DNA of 64,000 nucleotides from Lachnospiraceae bacterium NK4A144 (GCA_000424365.1 AUJT01000005.1:62001-126000); one strand, 5' to 3'. Positions 35,881-45,381 are shown, counted from the stretch's first letter. Made by a program: numbers and translations. The notes: a model not told the origin generated them from the letters alone.

Positions 35881-36882
35881 TCAAAGACCCTCTTTATTTT
35901 TTCCATAACCCGCATACACATCATCCGGAACCTGAGTGAGATCCCAGTAACGTGTCCAATAGGAACGGTTGGATGTGAATTTCCAAATGAGCTTTTTACT
36001 TAGCGACTTATAATTAATACCAAATTTAAACCCTATAAACCTGGCTCCACAGTGTACAAAAAATCCGGGTATCATCCAAAACTTTCCGGCTTCCAAAAGA
36101 GCGTCAACCGAGCCTTTTACAAGGCGTATGCCCTCTTTTTCACTTTTCACACCTGCAAAGACTTCCGGATGGTCTGCCTGAGATACACCCAGATCAAAAT
36201 TCCTTCTAAACTGCTGAAGCGCCTTATAGTTATGTGAATGCACCACTTTTGCCTTTGAAGCGTAGTACACTTTTTTGCCGGCATTAACTACGCCTGCCGC
36301 AAAGACCATATCTTCATTAAAGATCGCTCTGTTCACAAATCTTCCGACTTCTTCAAAGTATGATCTCCTATAGCATGCGCATACATCAGAACAGAAATAT
36401 GTCTTTATGCCAAGTTCCGGAAATGTCTCCTGATCCTGCACCCTGTCATGATCGGGATAATTAAAGTTTCTGTTATATACTTCTATCGGTCCGGCATCCT
36501 TTGACGGCAACTGTCTTGCATAACTTATCTGAACCTCCGGATCTTCCATCGGACGAAGAAGCTCCTGCACCAGATATTCATCAGCAGGAACCGCATCCTG
36601 CGTCATATATATCAGATAATCTGCCGAAGAATAGTCTGCAGCATGACTTCTGGTAGCCCCATGATCGAACTCTTTCTTTGAAAGGTGATGGACTTCCACA
36701 TTTGGATTTTTATCCACGAACCGCGTTCCATATAGAAGGCGTTCCAGATATTTTTCCTCTGTATTCATTATGATGATACGTTTCGGCCGTACCGTCTGCT
36801 TCTGAAGCATATTCATAAGATCAAGAAATTTCTGATCCGGACGGTACGTAAGTACCACGACGTCAACTGTTTTCTCACTCAT
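35881..36882 (-). CDS. Family 2 glycosyltransferase (rhamnosyltransferase-like)
   Basis: 333 residues from the ATG at 36882 (GGAGAG 7 bases upstream). GT-A fold: VVVLTYRPDQKFLDLM, KEFDHGATRSHAAD, the metal-binding region YMTQDAVP, and FNEDMVFAAGVVNAGKKVYYASKAKVVHSHNY. This pattern is typical of rhamnosyltransferases of surface polysaccharides. The donor would fit the dTDP-sugar genes at 59-63 kb. A terminator hairpin (36896-36929) stands directly before its ribosome site. Confidence 0.85.
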   Translation of the reverse strand: MSEKTVDVVVLTYRPDQKFLDLMNMLQKQTVRPKRIIIMNTEEKYLERLLYGTRFVDKNPNVEVHHLSKKEFDHGATRSHAADYSSADYLIYMTQDAVPADEYLVQELLRPMEDPEVQISYARQLPSKDAGPIEVYNRNFNYPDHDRVQDQETFPELGIKTYFCSDVCACYRRSYFEEVGRFVNRAIFNEDMVFAAGVVNAGKKVYYASKAKVVHSHNYKALQQFRRNFDLGVSQADHPEVFAGVKSEKEGIRLVKGSVDALLEAGKFWMIPGFFVHCGARFIGFKFGINYKSLSKKLIWKFTSNRSYWTRYWDLTQVPDDVYAGYGKNKEGL

Positions 36883-36895
36883 AAAGCTTCTCTCC

Positions 36896-36929
36896 AAAAA
36901 ACGCCGATGTCCTGCAAAAGACATCGGCG
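36896..36929 (-). terminator. Terminator of the LCP gene abutting the next ribosome site
   Basis: On the minus strand CGCCGATGTC pairs with GACATCGGCG and six T residues follow; the next bases are GGAGAG, the ribosome site of the glycosyltransferase gene. Confidence 0.85.
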
Positions 36930-36950
36930 CCTCTTCGCTTGTTTACCCGG

Positions 36951-38048
36951 TCAGACACCATTCTTGGTGCGGTCTGACTGAATTTTGGAACTAATATCCT
37001 GAACTGTCTGACTCGGTGAATATTCCGAATCACCAAACAGGAACTGATGCAGCTCTATAACATTCTGTGAAAAGTTGTCTGCTACAACTGAACTACCTGC
37101 CTTACCCATGGTTCCGGTAGATCTCTCAAACGGGAAGCCACTCTGCTCACCGATCTTGAATGTAGTAGCCTTTGCTGCATATTCGACCATTTCGGCCTTT
37201 GAAAGTGATGTACTGCAAAGCGGGAATACATCATCAATAATATCATTAAGTGTGGACGGATCCGATGCCATTGCCTTCTCAGCGATCTGTGTCAGAACCG
37301 TACGCTGTCTCTCTGCACGCTTAAAGTCATCACCCTTTGTATATCTGATACGACAATAGGATGTTGCCTGAAGACCGTTAAGAGTCTGGAGACCTGATGA
37401 CTTGATATCAACAATATCACTCTGCTTTATACCGATAGCCTCTGCAGTTCCGATCTGATAGTCATTAAGATAATGGATCTCCTCGTCTGTGATATTGACT
37501 TCGACGCCGCCAAGATCATCTATCGTATCCACAAGTGCCTTAAATCCGACCGTTACATATGCATCGATATCAAGGTCAAGGTTTGTATTGAGCATCTGGA
37601 TAGCCTGCTCGGCTCCACCTGCAGAATAAGCTGAATTCGCCTTGTTATAGGTGTCATTTCCGATATTGAGATATGTATCACGGAATACGGAACAGAGCTT
37701 TACTTCACCTGTCTTATTATTAAGTGAAGCGATCATGATCGTATCTGTACGTGCGCCCTTTCCGAGATTTGTATCACGGGAGTCAACACCGAAAAGTGCG
37801 ATATTGGTGTACCCGTTCATATTCCAGGAATCGTCTCCCTTATCATCTGTATGGGCCTGAACCTCGTCATTGACCGTTGCCATCTCGACATCTTTTTTGT
37901 TTCCTGTATCTGCAAGGTCGAGCTTATAAACGACAAAAAGCGCGATCACGAGAAAAAAGATCACTGCGATCTCTACCGCAAAAAGAATCCTTCTCTTTCT
38001 TCTCCTGGCTCTTTTCCGGCCAGACTTCCTTCTATTAGCATCTGACAT
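36951..38048 (-). CDS. LytR-CpsA-Psr (LCP) family wall-glycopolymer transferase
   Basis: 365 residues. A basic N-terminus and one membrane helix (RILFAVEIAVIFFLVIALFVVY) are followed by the extracellular LCP domain: NIALFGVDSRDTNLGKGARTDTIMIASLN, SVFRDTYLNIG, the Arg-rich RIRYTKGDDFKRAERQRTVL. LCP proteins move lipid-linked glycopolymers onto peptidoglycan. This one is the natural candidate to attach the polysaccharide made by the downstream locus. It has its own promoter (38118-38146). Confidence 0.95.
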   Translation of the reverse strand: MSDANRRKSGRKRARRRKRRILFAVEIAVIFFLVIALFVVYKLDLADTGNKKDVEMATVNDEVQAHTDDKGDDSWNMNGYTNIALFGVDSRDTNLGKGARTDTIMIASLNNKTGEVKLCSVFRDTYLNIGNDTYNKANSAYSAGGAEQAIQMLNTNLDLDIDAYVTVGFKALVDTIDDLGGVEVNITDEEIHYLNDYQIGTAEAIGIKQSDIVDIKSSGLQTLNGLQATSYCRIRYTKGDDFKRAERQRTVLTQIAEKAMASDPSTLNDIIDDVFPLCSTSLSKAEMVEYAAKATTFKIGEQSGFPFERSTGTMGKAGSSVVADNFSQNVIELHQFLFGDSEYSPSQTVQDISSKIQSDRTKNGV

Positions 38049-38117
38049 GACTAATCCTCTTTATAATGTACTTTTGTAATTTGAATGCAGCACCTGTAAA
38101 AGGCACTTAACCCCAAA

Positions 38118-38146
38118 AATATACCTCAATGAATCGCTAATGTCAA
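38118..38146 (-). promoter_or_regulatory. Sigma-A promoter of the LCP gene
   Basis: On the minus strand perfect -35 TTGACA (38141-38146), 17-base spacer, TATATT (38118-38123). Confidence 0.8.
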
Positions 38147-38171
38147 GAAAACAGGGTGAGTATTGTATACA

Positions 38172-39575
38172 TCAGTACGCGTTTTTATTGATAAGACCCT
38201 TAAATATAGTAAGAAACATGATCTTTATGTCAAAACTCATAGTCCAGTTTTCTATATAGTACAGATCATATTCTACTCTCATTCGTATAGATGTATTTCC
38301 TCTGAGTCCGTTTACCTGAGCCCAACCTGTAAGTCCCGGTCGAACCTGATGTTTTATCATGTAGCGCGGGATTTCTTCTTTAAATTTCTCTACAAACTGA
38401 GGTCTCTCGGGTCTAGGTCCCACGATGGACATATCTCCGCGAAGGATATTAAAGAGCTGCGGAAGTTCGTCCATACTTGTGCGCCTCAGCACTTTTCCTA
38501 TTGTTGTCACTCGAGGATCGTTCGGAGTTGTCCAGCCTTTCTTTTCCTGTGACGGTTTCTGCACTTCCATAGTCCGGAATTTGTACATCATGAAAGGTCT
38601 GTTGTGAAGCCCGACTCTCTCCTGCTTAAATATGATAGGTCCCTTGGACGTGAGCTTTATCGCGATCACAGAAAACAGCATGACCGGTGAAAAGATCACT
38701 ATCATTAACAGTGAACCTATGATATCCACTATTCTTTTTGCAAAGGAATAAACCGTATTTGTAAGCGGAACATGACGGATATTGATGATCGGAAGTCCGT
38801 CCAGATCTTCCATGTACGGCTTAGACGGGATAACACGACTGTAATCCGGAACAAACTGAGTGTGAACACCTGACTTTTCACAAAGCGAAACTATCTTTTC
38901 GAGCTTACCGTACTCACTCAGAGGAAGTGTAATGGCAATCTCGTCCAGATGATTCTCCGGAAGTATGTATTCCAGATTTCCAATGGTTCCGAGAACCTTT
39001 ATGCCCTTATATACGGTTCCTGCCTTTACTCTGTCATCCAGGATTCCCCTGATCACATATCCCCACTGGGGATTTAATCTCAATTTGTTTATATAGCTTT
39101 CCGCAGCGCTGGAATATCCCACGAGCAGGACAAATTTACGATTGAAACCACGTCTCCTGAAGTAACGGAGCAGCAGACGTATGACATTTCGAAAAATCGT
39201 AGTCAGTACAATGTTTATCCCACAGAAATAACCTATCATTTCACGGGAAAAATGCGTCTGATGGATCATGTACAAAACAACGATGAATATCAACGCACCT
39301 ACTGCATTTGCCCGTATTATGTTGTAAAATTCCCTTTTTCTTCCTGATGCGCGCTTTGAATTATACAGATTAAACAGACTGTATAGGATCAAATATCCGA
39401 TCACCAAAAAAGGCAGCGCCATCATGTACATCCGATAAGGAAGATGCAGGATAGAATGGTTTTCCCACGGAGACAGGAATTTTGCTACGTATGCAAGATT
39501 ATAAGCACCGGCAATGACCAGCGCATCCAAAACTACATGCAGCCGGTTGAAAAGCCTCTGATTATCTTTTATCAA
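38172..39575 (-). CDS. Undecaprenyl-phosphate sugar phosphotransferase (WcaJ/WbaP type)
   Basis: 467 residues, starting at a TTG with AGGTGAG 5 bases upstream. About four N-terminal membrane helices, a CoA-binding-like middle domain (VLLVGYSSAAESYINKL), then the catalytic bacterial sugar transferase domain: RIVDIIGSLLMIVIFSPVML, GPIIFKQERVGLHNRPFMMYKFRTM, RRTSMDELPQLFNILRGDMSIVGPRPE, RPGLTGWAQVNGLRG. It transfers a sugar-1-phosphate (often glucose or galactose) to the lipid carrier, the first step of polysaccharide assembly. It is the last gene of the minus-strand polysaccharide run. Confidence 0.96.
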   Translation of the reverse strand: MIKDNQRLFNRLHVVLDALVIAGAYNLAYVAKFLSPWENHSILHLPYRMYMMALPFLVIGYLILYSLFNLYNSKRASGRKREFYNIIRANAVGALIFIVVLYMIHQTHFSREMIGYFCGINIVLTTIFRNVIRLLLRYFRRRGFNRKFVLLVGYSSAAESYINKLRLNPQWGYVIRGILDDRVKAGTVYKGIKVLGTIGNLEYILPENHLDEIAITLPLSEYGKLEKIVSLCEKSGVHTQFVPDYSRVIPSKPYMEDLDGLPIINIRHVPLTNTVYSFAKRIVDIIGSLLMIVIFSPVMLFSVIAIKLTSKGPIIFKQERVGLHNRPFMMYKFRTMEVQKPSQEKKGWTTPNDPRVTTIGKVLRRTSMDELPQLFNILRGDMSIVGPRPERPQFVEKFKEEIPRYMIKHQVRPGLTGWAQVNGLRGNTSIRMRVEYDLYYIENWTMSFDIKIMFLTIFKGLINKNAY

Positions 39576-39595
39576 AGTTTCTCACCTGTTTTTTC

Positions 39596-40558
39596 TTAGA
39601 ATATATCTGTGAAACGACGTATCGCGTTGTACCAGAGTTCAAGCTGTATCCGTACATAATTTCCGAAATTCCTTGAGGAATAAGGATATTTACGGCTCTT
39701 TCTGCAAAGAAGATAGCCTCTCTTTATACCGGAGAGGTATGGTCTGCCGTATCCCTTGCAGATAAAGAAAAGCGCCTTTATTCCAAATCCTGCCAAAAGA
39801 AACGGCAGATTCAGCAATATCTGTAATGAAGGCATGTTTTTCATTACAACATACATATTATTTCTGGCGGAGATACGTACCTTGAAGTCATTATATCTGG
39901 AGCCTGTTGTTCCGGATCCCTTGTGCCAGACGACGGCTTCGGGTTCATATACATTTCTGTATCCCATGATCCTGGCTCTGTAGCCGATGTCCACGTCTTC
40001 GAGATATGCAAAATGAAATTCATCAAACCAGCCTATTTCATCCAGGATCTTTCTCCTGTAAATAGCTGCTCCTCCGCAGGATGCAAAGACATCGCATTTT
40101 TTTGTATAACGGCTGCTCTTTTTTCCTTTTCCGCGAGCAAATGCCCATCCCCATGCGCTGTACAGATCTCCGGCGCCATCTATCCTGTCCGGTGCATCCA
40201 TCTGAAGCATCTTTGCCGAGGCAGAAAAGATACTGCCATCTGCCGAAATTGCTTCCACCATTTTTCGGACAAAAGCTTTGTCTGCTGTCGTATCGTTATT
40301 TAACAACAGTACATAAGGGGTCTTTGATGCCTTTATTCCTTCATTTACTGCCCTTGAAAATCCAAAATTATCAGAAAGGCGTATGAGCTTTGCTTCCGGA
40401 TATTCCCTCTCTACGATGTCATCGCTTCCATCATCTGAGTGATTGTCTACGACGATCAGGTCATAATCCATATAGTCCTGATCCCTTAATGAATCAAGAC
40501 AGGGGCGGATGCAGTCTGCGCCTTTGAAATTTGGAATGATCACTGTTACCTGGTTCAT
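39596..40558 (-). CDS. Family 2 glycosyltransferase
   Basis: 320 residues. GT-A: VTVIIPNFKGADCIRPCLDSL, VVDNHSDDGSDDIV, DNFGFSRAVNEGIKAS, the metal motif LLNNDTTADKAF, then GAAIYRRKILDEIGWFDEFHFAYLEDVDIGYRARIMGYRNVY. Two C-terminal hydrophobic stretches suggest membrane association. The layout is common in rhamnosyl- and similar transferases. AAGGA stands 6 bases before the ATG. Confidence 0.9.
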   Translation of the reverse strand: MNQVTVIIPNFKGADCIRPCLDSLRDQDYMDYDLIVVDNHSDDGSDDIVEREYPEAKLIRLSDNFGFSRAVNEGIKASKTPYVLLLNNDTTADKAFVRKMVEAISADGSIFSASAKMLQMDAPDRIDGAGDLYSAWGWAFARGKGKKSSRYTKKCDVFASCGGAAIYRRKILDEIGWFDEFHFAYLEDVDIGYRARIMGYRNVYEPEAVVWHKGSGTTGSRYNDFKVRISARNNMYVVMKNMPSLQILLNLPFLLAGFGIKALFFICKGYGRPYLSGIKRGYLLCRKSRKYPYSSRNFGNYVRIQLELWYNAIRRFTDIF

Positions 40559-40583
40559 ATTGATTCCTTAAATGCCTCGCCTT

Positions 40584-41951
40584 TTACTGCGCAAGCTGAA
40601 AATTTATATTTGGATCTATAACGACCCTGAATCCGCGCTTACGAATATTTTCACATGTTTCCATCGAATCGCCGGTTATGCAGTCCGCAAGCTCGGCGCG
40701 CACCACACAGGCATGACGGCTTACAGCTTCAGTATCCCTGACCATGGATGCACGGTGCATATCTCCTGAAAATCTGAAATCCATTTTACCATAAATAGAC
40801 ACTCTTCTGCCACTTGTATCCTTTTCGTACCCGTTGCAGATAGTCCTTCCGGTCTTTCCAATGATACGTCCTCCGACGATCCCCACCTCAGGACGCACGA
40901 AATAACCGCAGAGAGCCCTTTCAAAATCAGGATCCAGCGGGTAAAGACGATCATCCAGCAGAAGCAGGTATTTGTCCTTTTCTATTTCAGTATTTCTGTA
41001 ATCAGGATAATAAAAACCTCTGTGCTCCGTATCCTTTACTTCTACCTTATCGTATCCCTTACTCAAAAAGAAATCCTGCACAGCTTTCCTGCCGTTTTCA
41101 TAGGCATATAGTTTGCTCTCCGGATTGTCTGCAGTTGAATTAATCGATACCCTCCAGTGATAGAGAACTTCCGGGATATGTACAATTTTTTCCTCAGGCA
41201 GTCCATCGGTAAGTCTCAGGATAAAGTCAAAGTCCTGTGCTCCGTCATACTCACTCCTGAAACCGGTCTTAAGCGCAAGCTCACGTTTTACAGCAAGAAA
41301 ATGACAAATATAGTTATTGCTGTAGAGAAGATCCGGATTAAAATCCGGTTTACGGTTCGGTCTGAAGAAGCGGTCTGTACGCGCATCATACTTGTCTTCA
41401 TCCGTATAAATAACTTCTGCCCCGTCTGCAGCCTTTTCTGCGATGCGGCTTAATGCAGTCGGCTCAATGAAATCATCATGATCCAGCAGGGCTATGTAGT
41501 CTCCCTTAGCAAGTTTCAGTGCCTCGTTCGTATTTCCGGATATCCCAAGGTTTTCCTCTAATCTGTGATATACGATAGGAAGTCCTGTATCCGGATCAGA
41601 CATATATGTATTAACAACAGCCTCCGCATTGTCTGTTTTTCCCGCATCTACAAGGATCAGCTCATAGTTTCCGTATGTCTGAAGTGCAACCGAATCAAGG
41701 AGATGAGCAAAGTCATCCGGATCAGGATCACATACAGGAACTATTATACTTATCATTACGCTCCCGCCGATGATCTCATTATTCCGGATTGAAAACGTTT
41801 CACGGTTGTTTCTCATTTCCTCCGCATATTCTCGGTCTTCAAGAGTCTCTTTCACCCCTTCAACAGCGCGAAATACGGTTTTTTCGATACCGTTTCTCTC
41901 TGCATATGACTTAAGCTTTTTTATCTTTTTCCCAACCGAATCAAGATTCAT
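40584..41951 (-). CDS. Family 2 glycosyltransferase with an incomplete second domain
   Basis: 455 residues from the ATG at 41951, which directly follows the HAD stop codon (TGAGATG) and shares its GGGGAA site; the longer frame lies inside the HAD gene. After a helical N-terminus, a full GT-A domain: ISIIVPVCDPDPDDFAHLLDSVALQTYGNYELILVDAG, LLDHDDFIEPTAL, YTDEDKYD. The C-terminal part (KYLLLLDDRLYPLD ... EVGIVGGRIIGKTG) looks like a second GT-A that lacks its start. Such two-part GTs occur in rhamnan-type loci. Confidence 0.85.
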   Translation of the reverse strand: MNLDSVGKKIKKLKSYAERNGIEKTVFRAVEGVKETLEDREYAEEMRNNRETFSIRNNEIIGGSVMISIIVPVCDPDPDDFAHLLDSVALQTYGNYELILVDAGKTDNAEAVVNTYMSDPDTGLPIVYHRLEENLGISGNTNEALKLAKGDYIALLDHDDFIEPTALSRIAEKAADGAEVIYTDEDKYDARTDRFFRPNRKPDFNPDLLYSNNYICHFLAVKRELALKTGFRSEYDGAQDFDFILRLTDGLPEEKIVHIPEVLYHWRVSINSTADNPESKLYAYENGRKAVQDFFLSKGYDKVEVKDTEHRGFYYPDYRNTEIEKDKYLLLLDDRLYPLDPDFERALCGYFVRPEVGIVGGRIIGKTGRTICNGYEKDTSGRRVSIYGKMDFRFSGDMHRASMVRDTEAVSRHACVVRAELADCITGDSMETCENIRKRGFRVVIDPNINFQLAQ

Positions 41952-41952
41952 C

Positions 41953-42351
41953 TCATTCCCCCATACGGTCTCTCTTGCAAAGCTCGTCCATCTGATCTGT
42001 AGTAAGTTCGGCAAATTCTCTGGGACGGACTGTTCTGTCATCTACATAAAAGCCTTTTTTTCCGGCCCAGGGTTTTCCGAAAATTATCTCATCAAAAGGG
42101 ATTTCCCATTTTTTAAGCCAGTCTATCATTACAGGTGCTGTATTTGCATTTATAAGACCGATGTTATTTTCATAAGTCCTCATGTTTCTGCTGGAACAGA
42201 TTATTATTCTGGCACCTTCTTTTTTCATGTCCTGTATCTTCTTTACGATTTCCGGATACGGTATCAGATCCTCGTATTTTTCATCCGTTTTTTTTACAGG
42301 GCAAAGAGTTCCGTCTACGTCAAAAACAAATGTATAATCTTCGTACTTCAA
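41953..42351 (-). CDS. Small HAD-family phosphatase
   Basis: 132 residues. Motif I FVFDVDGTLCP, motif II ICSSRNMRTYENN, a lysine (GKPWAGKKG) and motif III FYVDDRTVRPREF. The short, capless form is like the HAD proteins in capsule loci. It starts with an ATGA overlap to the kinase-like gene upstream and runs into the GT gene downstream, so the three are coupled. It may remove a phosphate made by that kinase or make a sugar precursor; this is inference. Confidence 0.85.
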   Translation of the reverse strand: MKYEDYTFVFDVDGTLCPVKKTDEKYEDLIPYPEIVKKIQDMKKEGARIIICSSRNMRTYENNIGLINANTAPVMIDWLKKWEIPFDEIIFGKPWAGKKGFYVDDRTVRPREFAELTTDQMDELCKRDRMGE

Positions 42352-43817
42352 AATAAATTTCCCTTTCGGCTGTTATCCAGTTCTCCTATGATATCTATAG
42401 CATTCAGTACAAACGCGAGCACCTTATGCACTCTGTCCATATGCAGCGGAAGCATGGACAGGAACAATGAACATTCAAATAGTCTTATCAGCTCATAGTC
42501 CATACCGGCTTCCTGTATCTTCTTTTTGAATGTCTCGATATACGCATGATTATCTCCATCAATACGGAGATTTAAAAACAGGCCTTCATCTACTGTTATC
42601 TCATAGAGTCCGCTATTCATGAAATCATATGAACCGCAGATCGAATGTGATAATTTTGCTATGTCATACAAAGGATCCGTGAAAAGTTCATCCTGTTTTT
42701 CCGCCCCCTTTGGATCTATAAATCGCATCAGATCCGTTTCAGCAGAATAAAGGATATTTGAGAAACAAAGGTCTCCGTGTCCGATGACTTCCACGAGTTT
42801 TTCCTTGTGTTTTCCTATCATCCTGTCATAGAGCTCTTCATATTTTTTTACTATAGCATCAATGCCATCATATCCCGTGCCTGAACGGATCATCGAATCC
42901 AACATGGGGTATTCAATATCTTCTTTTAATTCTGCCATTCTCTGTTCAACTTTATCAATGTACAGAGCTTTCCTCCTGGCATAGAATGTATCCCAGTCCA
43001 CTTCCCTTTCAGTCCTCATGGAAATGAAGCGAAAAAGATCGTTAAGTATACGTTCAAATTCCTCGATGGATATCGCGCCATGAACATAACGGATAGCGAG
43101 ATCCGTCATATGCATCCTTTCCATCGTATAAGAGGCAGTACCGTTTTCTTCTTTGTAATCATAAGGTTCTACAAACCAGTATTTCATCCGGTCCGGCAAG
43201 AGATGATAGAATTTGTACTCAGCATGGATCTTACGTATATTTGTACTGGTCTTTACTACGTTATATTCATCACCCTGAACAAAATTGAAAAATCTTGCTT
43301 CAAAACCGCTGGTAATAAACCTTAAGAAAGCATCTCTTCCGGAAATATCCGCAAATGCATCTGCATCGATCTGCGGGTATTCCTCTGCTGCAAGTCTGAT
43401 CGCATCAGGGGTGTCTGAATCCGTCATCATTTCATCCCAGCTGTCAAGATCCGGAAACATAACAACTGCTGTTTTTTCGTGGTCCTTTACTATGTAACGC
43501 TCACGTATATGAACTGCTTTTCTAATAAGAAGGTGAAATTCCGCAGGATCTTTTACTGCACAATCGGAAAAGATATGTACTACCGGAGTTTTTACAGAAA
43601 ATGCTGACAATTCAGGGATATGATCCGAATCCATAAGCCAGAATTTTGTCTTGATCCCGTTTTTTTCAAGTTCCGGAGCTTCCACATGATGCTCTACTAT
43701 CTCCCTAAGGCTTTTTCTTTTGTAGATCGTATTTCCGAAACTGTTTCCACCGGTTATGCCTCTTATCGCATACCCCGGTTTCTTTCTGTCATCATATATT
43801 ACAAAGACGTTCTTCAT
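42348..43817 (-). CDS. Kinase-like (APH fold) capsule-locus protein
   Basis: 489 residues. The first ~190 residues have no recognised family (MKNVFVIYDDRKKPGYAIRG). The rest carries kinase-like features: YTMERM in a hinge-like position, catalytic loop VIGHGDLCFSNIL and metal segment LRFIDPKG. That is the pattern of aminoglycoside/choline-type kinases. The neighbouring HAD phosphatase and GT genes suggest phosphorylation of a sugar or small alcohol precursor. Both ends show ATGA overlaps with neighbours. Confidence 0.7.
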   Translation of the reverse strand: MKNVFVIYDDRKKPGYAIRGITGGNSFGNTIYKRKSLREIVEHHVEAPELEKNGIKTKFWLMDSDHIPELSAFSVKTPVVHIFSDCAVKDPAEFHLLIRKAVHIRERYIVKDHEKTAVVMFPDLDSWDEMMTDSDTPDAIRLAAEEYPQIDADAFADISGRDAFLRFITSGFEARFFNFVQGDEYNVVKTSTNIRKIHAEYKFYHLLPDRMKYWFVEPYDYKEENGTASYTMERMHMTDLAIRYVHGAISIEEFERILNDLFRFISMRTEREVDWDTFYARRKALYIDKVEQRMAELKEDIEYPMLDSMIRSGTGYDGIDAIVKKYEELYDRMIGKHKEKLVEVIGHGDLCFSNILYSAETDLMRFIDPKGAEKQDELFTDPLYDIAKLSHSICGSYDFMNSGLYEITVDEGLFLNLRIDGDNHAYIETFKKKIQEAGMDYELIRLFECSLFLSMLPLHMDRVHKVLAFVLNAIDIIGELDNSRKGNLF

Positions 43818-44575
43818 CTTGTCCTTTCACCCCTTACAATAACCACAGCTGCAGAGATCGCCATGGCTACAAAGATCAGTACAACAGCGAGTATATGGTA
43901 AAAATGTCCAAGTGTGCTCTCTCCTGCCATGAAAATCGAATTTATATATGTGTTAAATTCCTGTATTCCAAACTTTCGACCAAAGAAAGCCGCACAGGTT
44001 CTCAATGCCAGAAATTCTGCTCCCCATCCGATAAATGATGAAAGGAGTATCATCGGGCTCCTGCCCCTTATCAGACTTCTTGCAAACAGATACCATTCAT
44101 TTGCCGTATCGAGTGCCTTAAGTACCGCCATTGCTCTTTCGGATTTTTTTGTAGTTACTAGATAACGGTTCAAGAAACTGTAGGACGGCGCAAATGATAG
44201 GTATATAAAAAGCAGTATTAACAGACACAGGAACAGTACTGCCGGTATCACATTAAGAGTACCGGTAAAAAACAGCTCAAAAGGCAGTATTATCACAAGC
44301 AATGCTGTTGTGTCAAAAAAGCGGTCCATTACCACACTCAGGACGCCAGTCTTGACGTATCCTGTCATGTGATAGACCGCTCCTATCCTGTATATCTCAC
44401 CAAGCTTAAATGGGATTATGAGATTTATAAAGGTTGTACGAAAGTAGAGAAACAGCACGTCTGCAAATGATAGCTTTTTTTCTTCCAATAGCACCAGATA
44501 AAACCGTATGAACTTTGCAATATGGGCTGCTCCGAAAAAGATCAGGAACAGCACCACTTCTGCTGTTATCATCAT
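43814..44575 (-). CDS. LPG-synthase-like membrane protein (flippase-like)
   Basis: 253 residues, about 7 membrane helices. LYFRTTFINLIIPFKLGEIYRIG and GVLSVVMDRFFDTTALL match the membrane domain of lysylphosphatidylglycerol synthase-like proteins (UPF0104), which are thought to move lipids across membranes. It is short for the family. Start ATGATG overlaps the preceding GT2 stop (ATGA). Its genes on either side suggest it moves a lipid-linked sugar. Confidence 0.8.
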   Translation of the reverse strand: MMITAEVVLFLIFFGAAHIAKFIRFYLVLLEEKKLSFADVLFLYFRTTFINLIIPFKLGEIYRIGAVYHMTGYVKTGVLSVVMDRFFDTTALLVIILPFELFFTGTLNVIPAVLFLCLLILLFIYLSFAPSYSFLNRYLVTTKKSERAMAVLKALDTANEWYLFARSLIRGRSPMILLSSFIGWGAEFLALRTCAAFFGRKFGIQEFNTYINSIFMAGESTLGHFYHILAVVLIFVAMAISAAVVIVRGERTR

Positions 44576-45366
44576 CTGGTTATCTCCTCTGCACGATATG
44601 AATCGACAACTTTTGTTCTATATTCTCCGCGTATAGTCGTAGGACAATCTACAAAGTTAAAGAGCATTTTCAGCACCTTGATCGCCTGTGATGTCATTTT
44701 TACGTTTGAAACCTGATCTGTTTCTCTCCAGGATATGGGGAAAAATCTGCAGGTCTGATTATAGAATCTGAGAGCCATCACCATGCAGTAATTGAAGGTC
44801 AGATCGTCTGGAAATCTCTCATAGAATCCATCTTTCAGCATGGATACCTGATACATATTTAATCCGCTTCCGAGATCAAATACTCTCTGACGGATAGCTG
44901 CGGCAAAGAGGAAGTCATAGACTACATTTCCGAATGTACGGAAAAGCGAGTAGCCTTCCAGTCTGGATCCCAGCATAAATCTTGCGCCGAGTATACAGTC
45001 ATAGGCTTTATAGAGTTTTTTTTGCAATACAGGCAGGAAATCATGGATATTTCCCTGATCGTCTCCGTGGAGGACGATTATTTCGTCAAATTTATTTTTT
45101 ACTGCGTAGCCGAATGCGACTTTATGAGAACCGCCAAGACCGTAGTTGTCTGCATTTCGTAAGAGATGGAGCGGTATTTCAGGATGAGCTTCTGCATAGT
45201 CCAGTACTGCCTGCTCTGTGTTATCTGTACTGCGGTTATTTACTACGATCACCTCAGTGATATACTGCATGATCTCAGAGTCGAGCTGCGAGAGGACTCT
45301 TTTTATCTGATTTTCGCAGTTGTATGCAGGTATAAATAACAATATTTTGTCTTTTGCTTTGCTCAT
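44572..45366 (-). CDS. Family 2 glycosyltransferase, DPM1-like
   Basis: 264 residues. KILLFIPAYNCENQIKRVLSQL, VIVVNNRSTDNTEQAV, LLRNADNYGLGGSHKVAFGYAV, the metal motif VLHGDDQGN. No C-terminal membrane helices are obvious, as in dolichyl-phosphate-mannose-synthase-like enzymes. Such enzymes make a polyprenyl-phosphate sugar inside the cell. The overlapped membrane protein downstream could move the product across. Confidence 0.88.
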   Translation of the reverse strand: MSKAKDKILLFIPAYNCENQIKRVLSQLDSEIMQYITEVIVVNNRSTDNTEQAVLDYAEAHPEIPLHLLRNADNYGLGGSHKVAFGYAVKNKFDEIIVLHGDDQGNIHDFLPVLQKKLYKAYDCILGARFMLGSRLEGYSLFRTFGNVVYDFLFAAAIRQRVFDLGSGLNMYQVSMLKDGFYERFPDDLTFNYCMVMALRFYNQTCRFFPISWRETDQVSNVKMTSQAIKVLKMLFNFVDCPTTIRGEYRTKVVDSYRAEEITR

Positions 45367-45381
45367 CTTTTGCCCCTTTCT

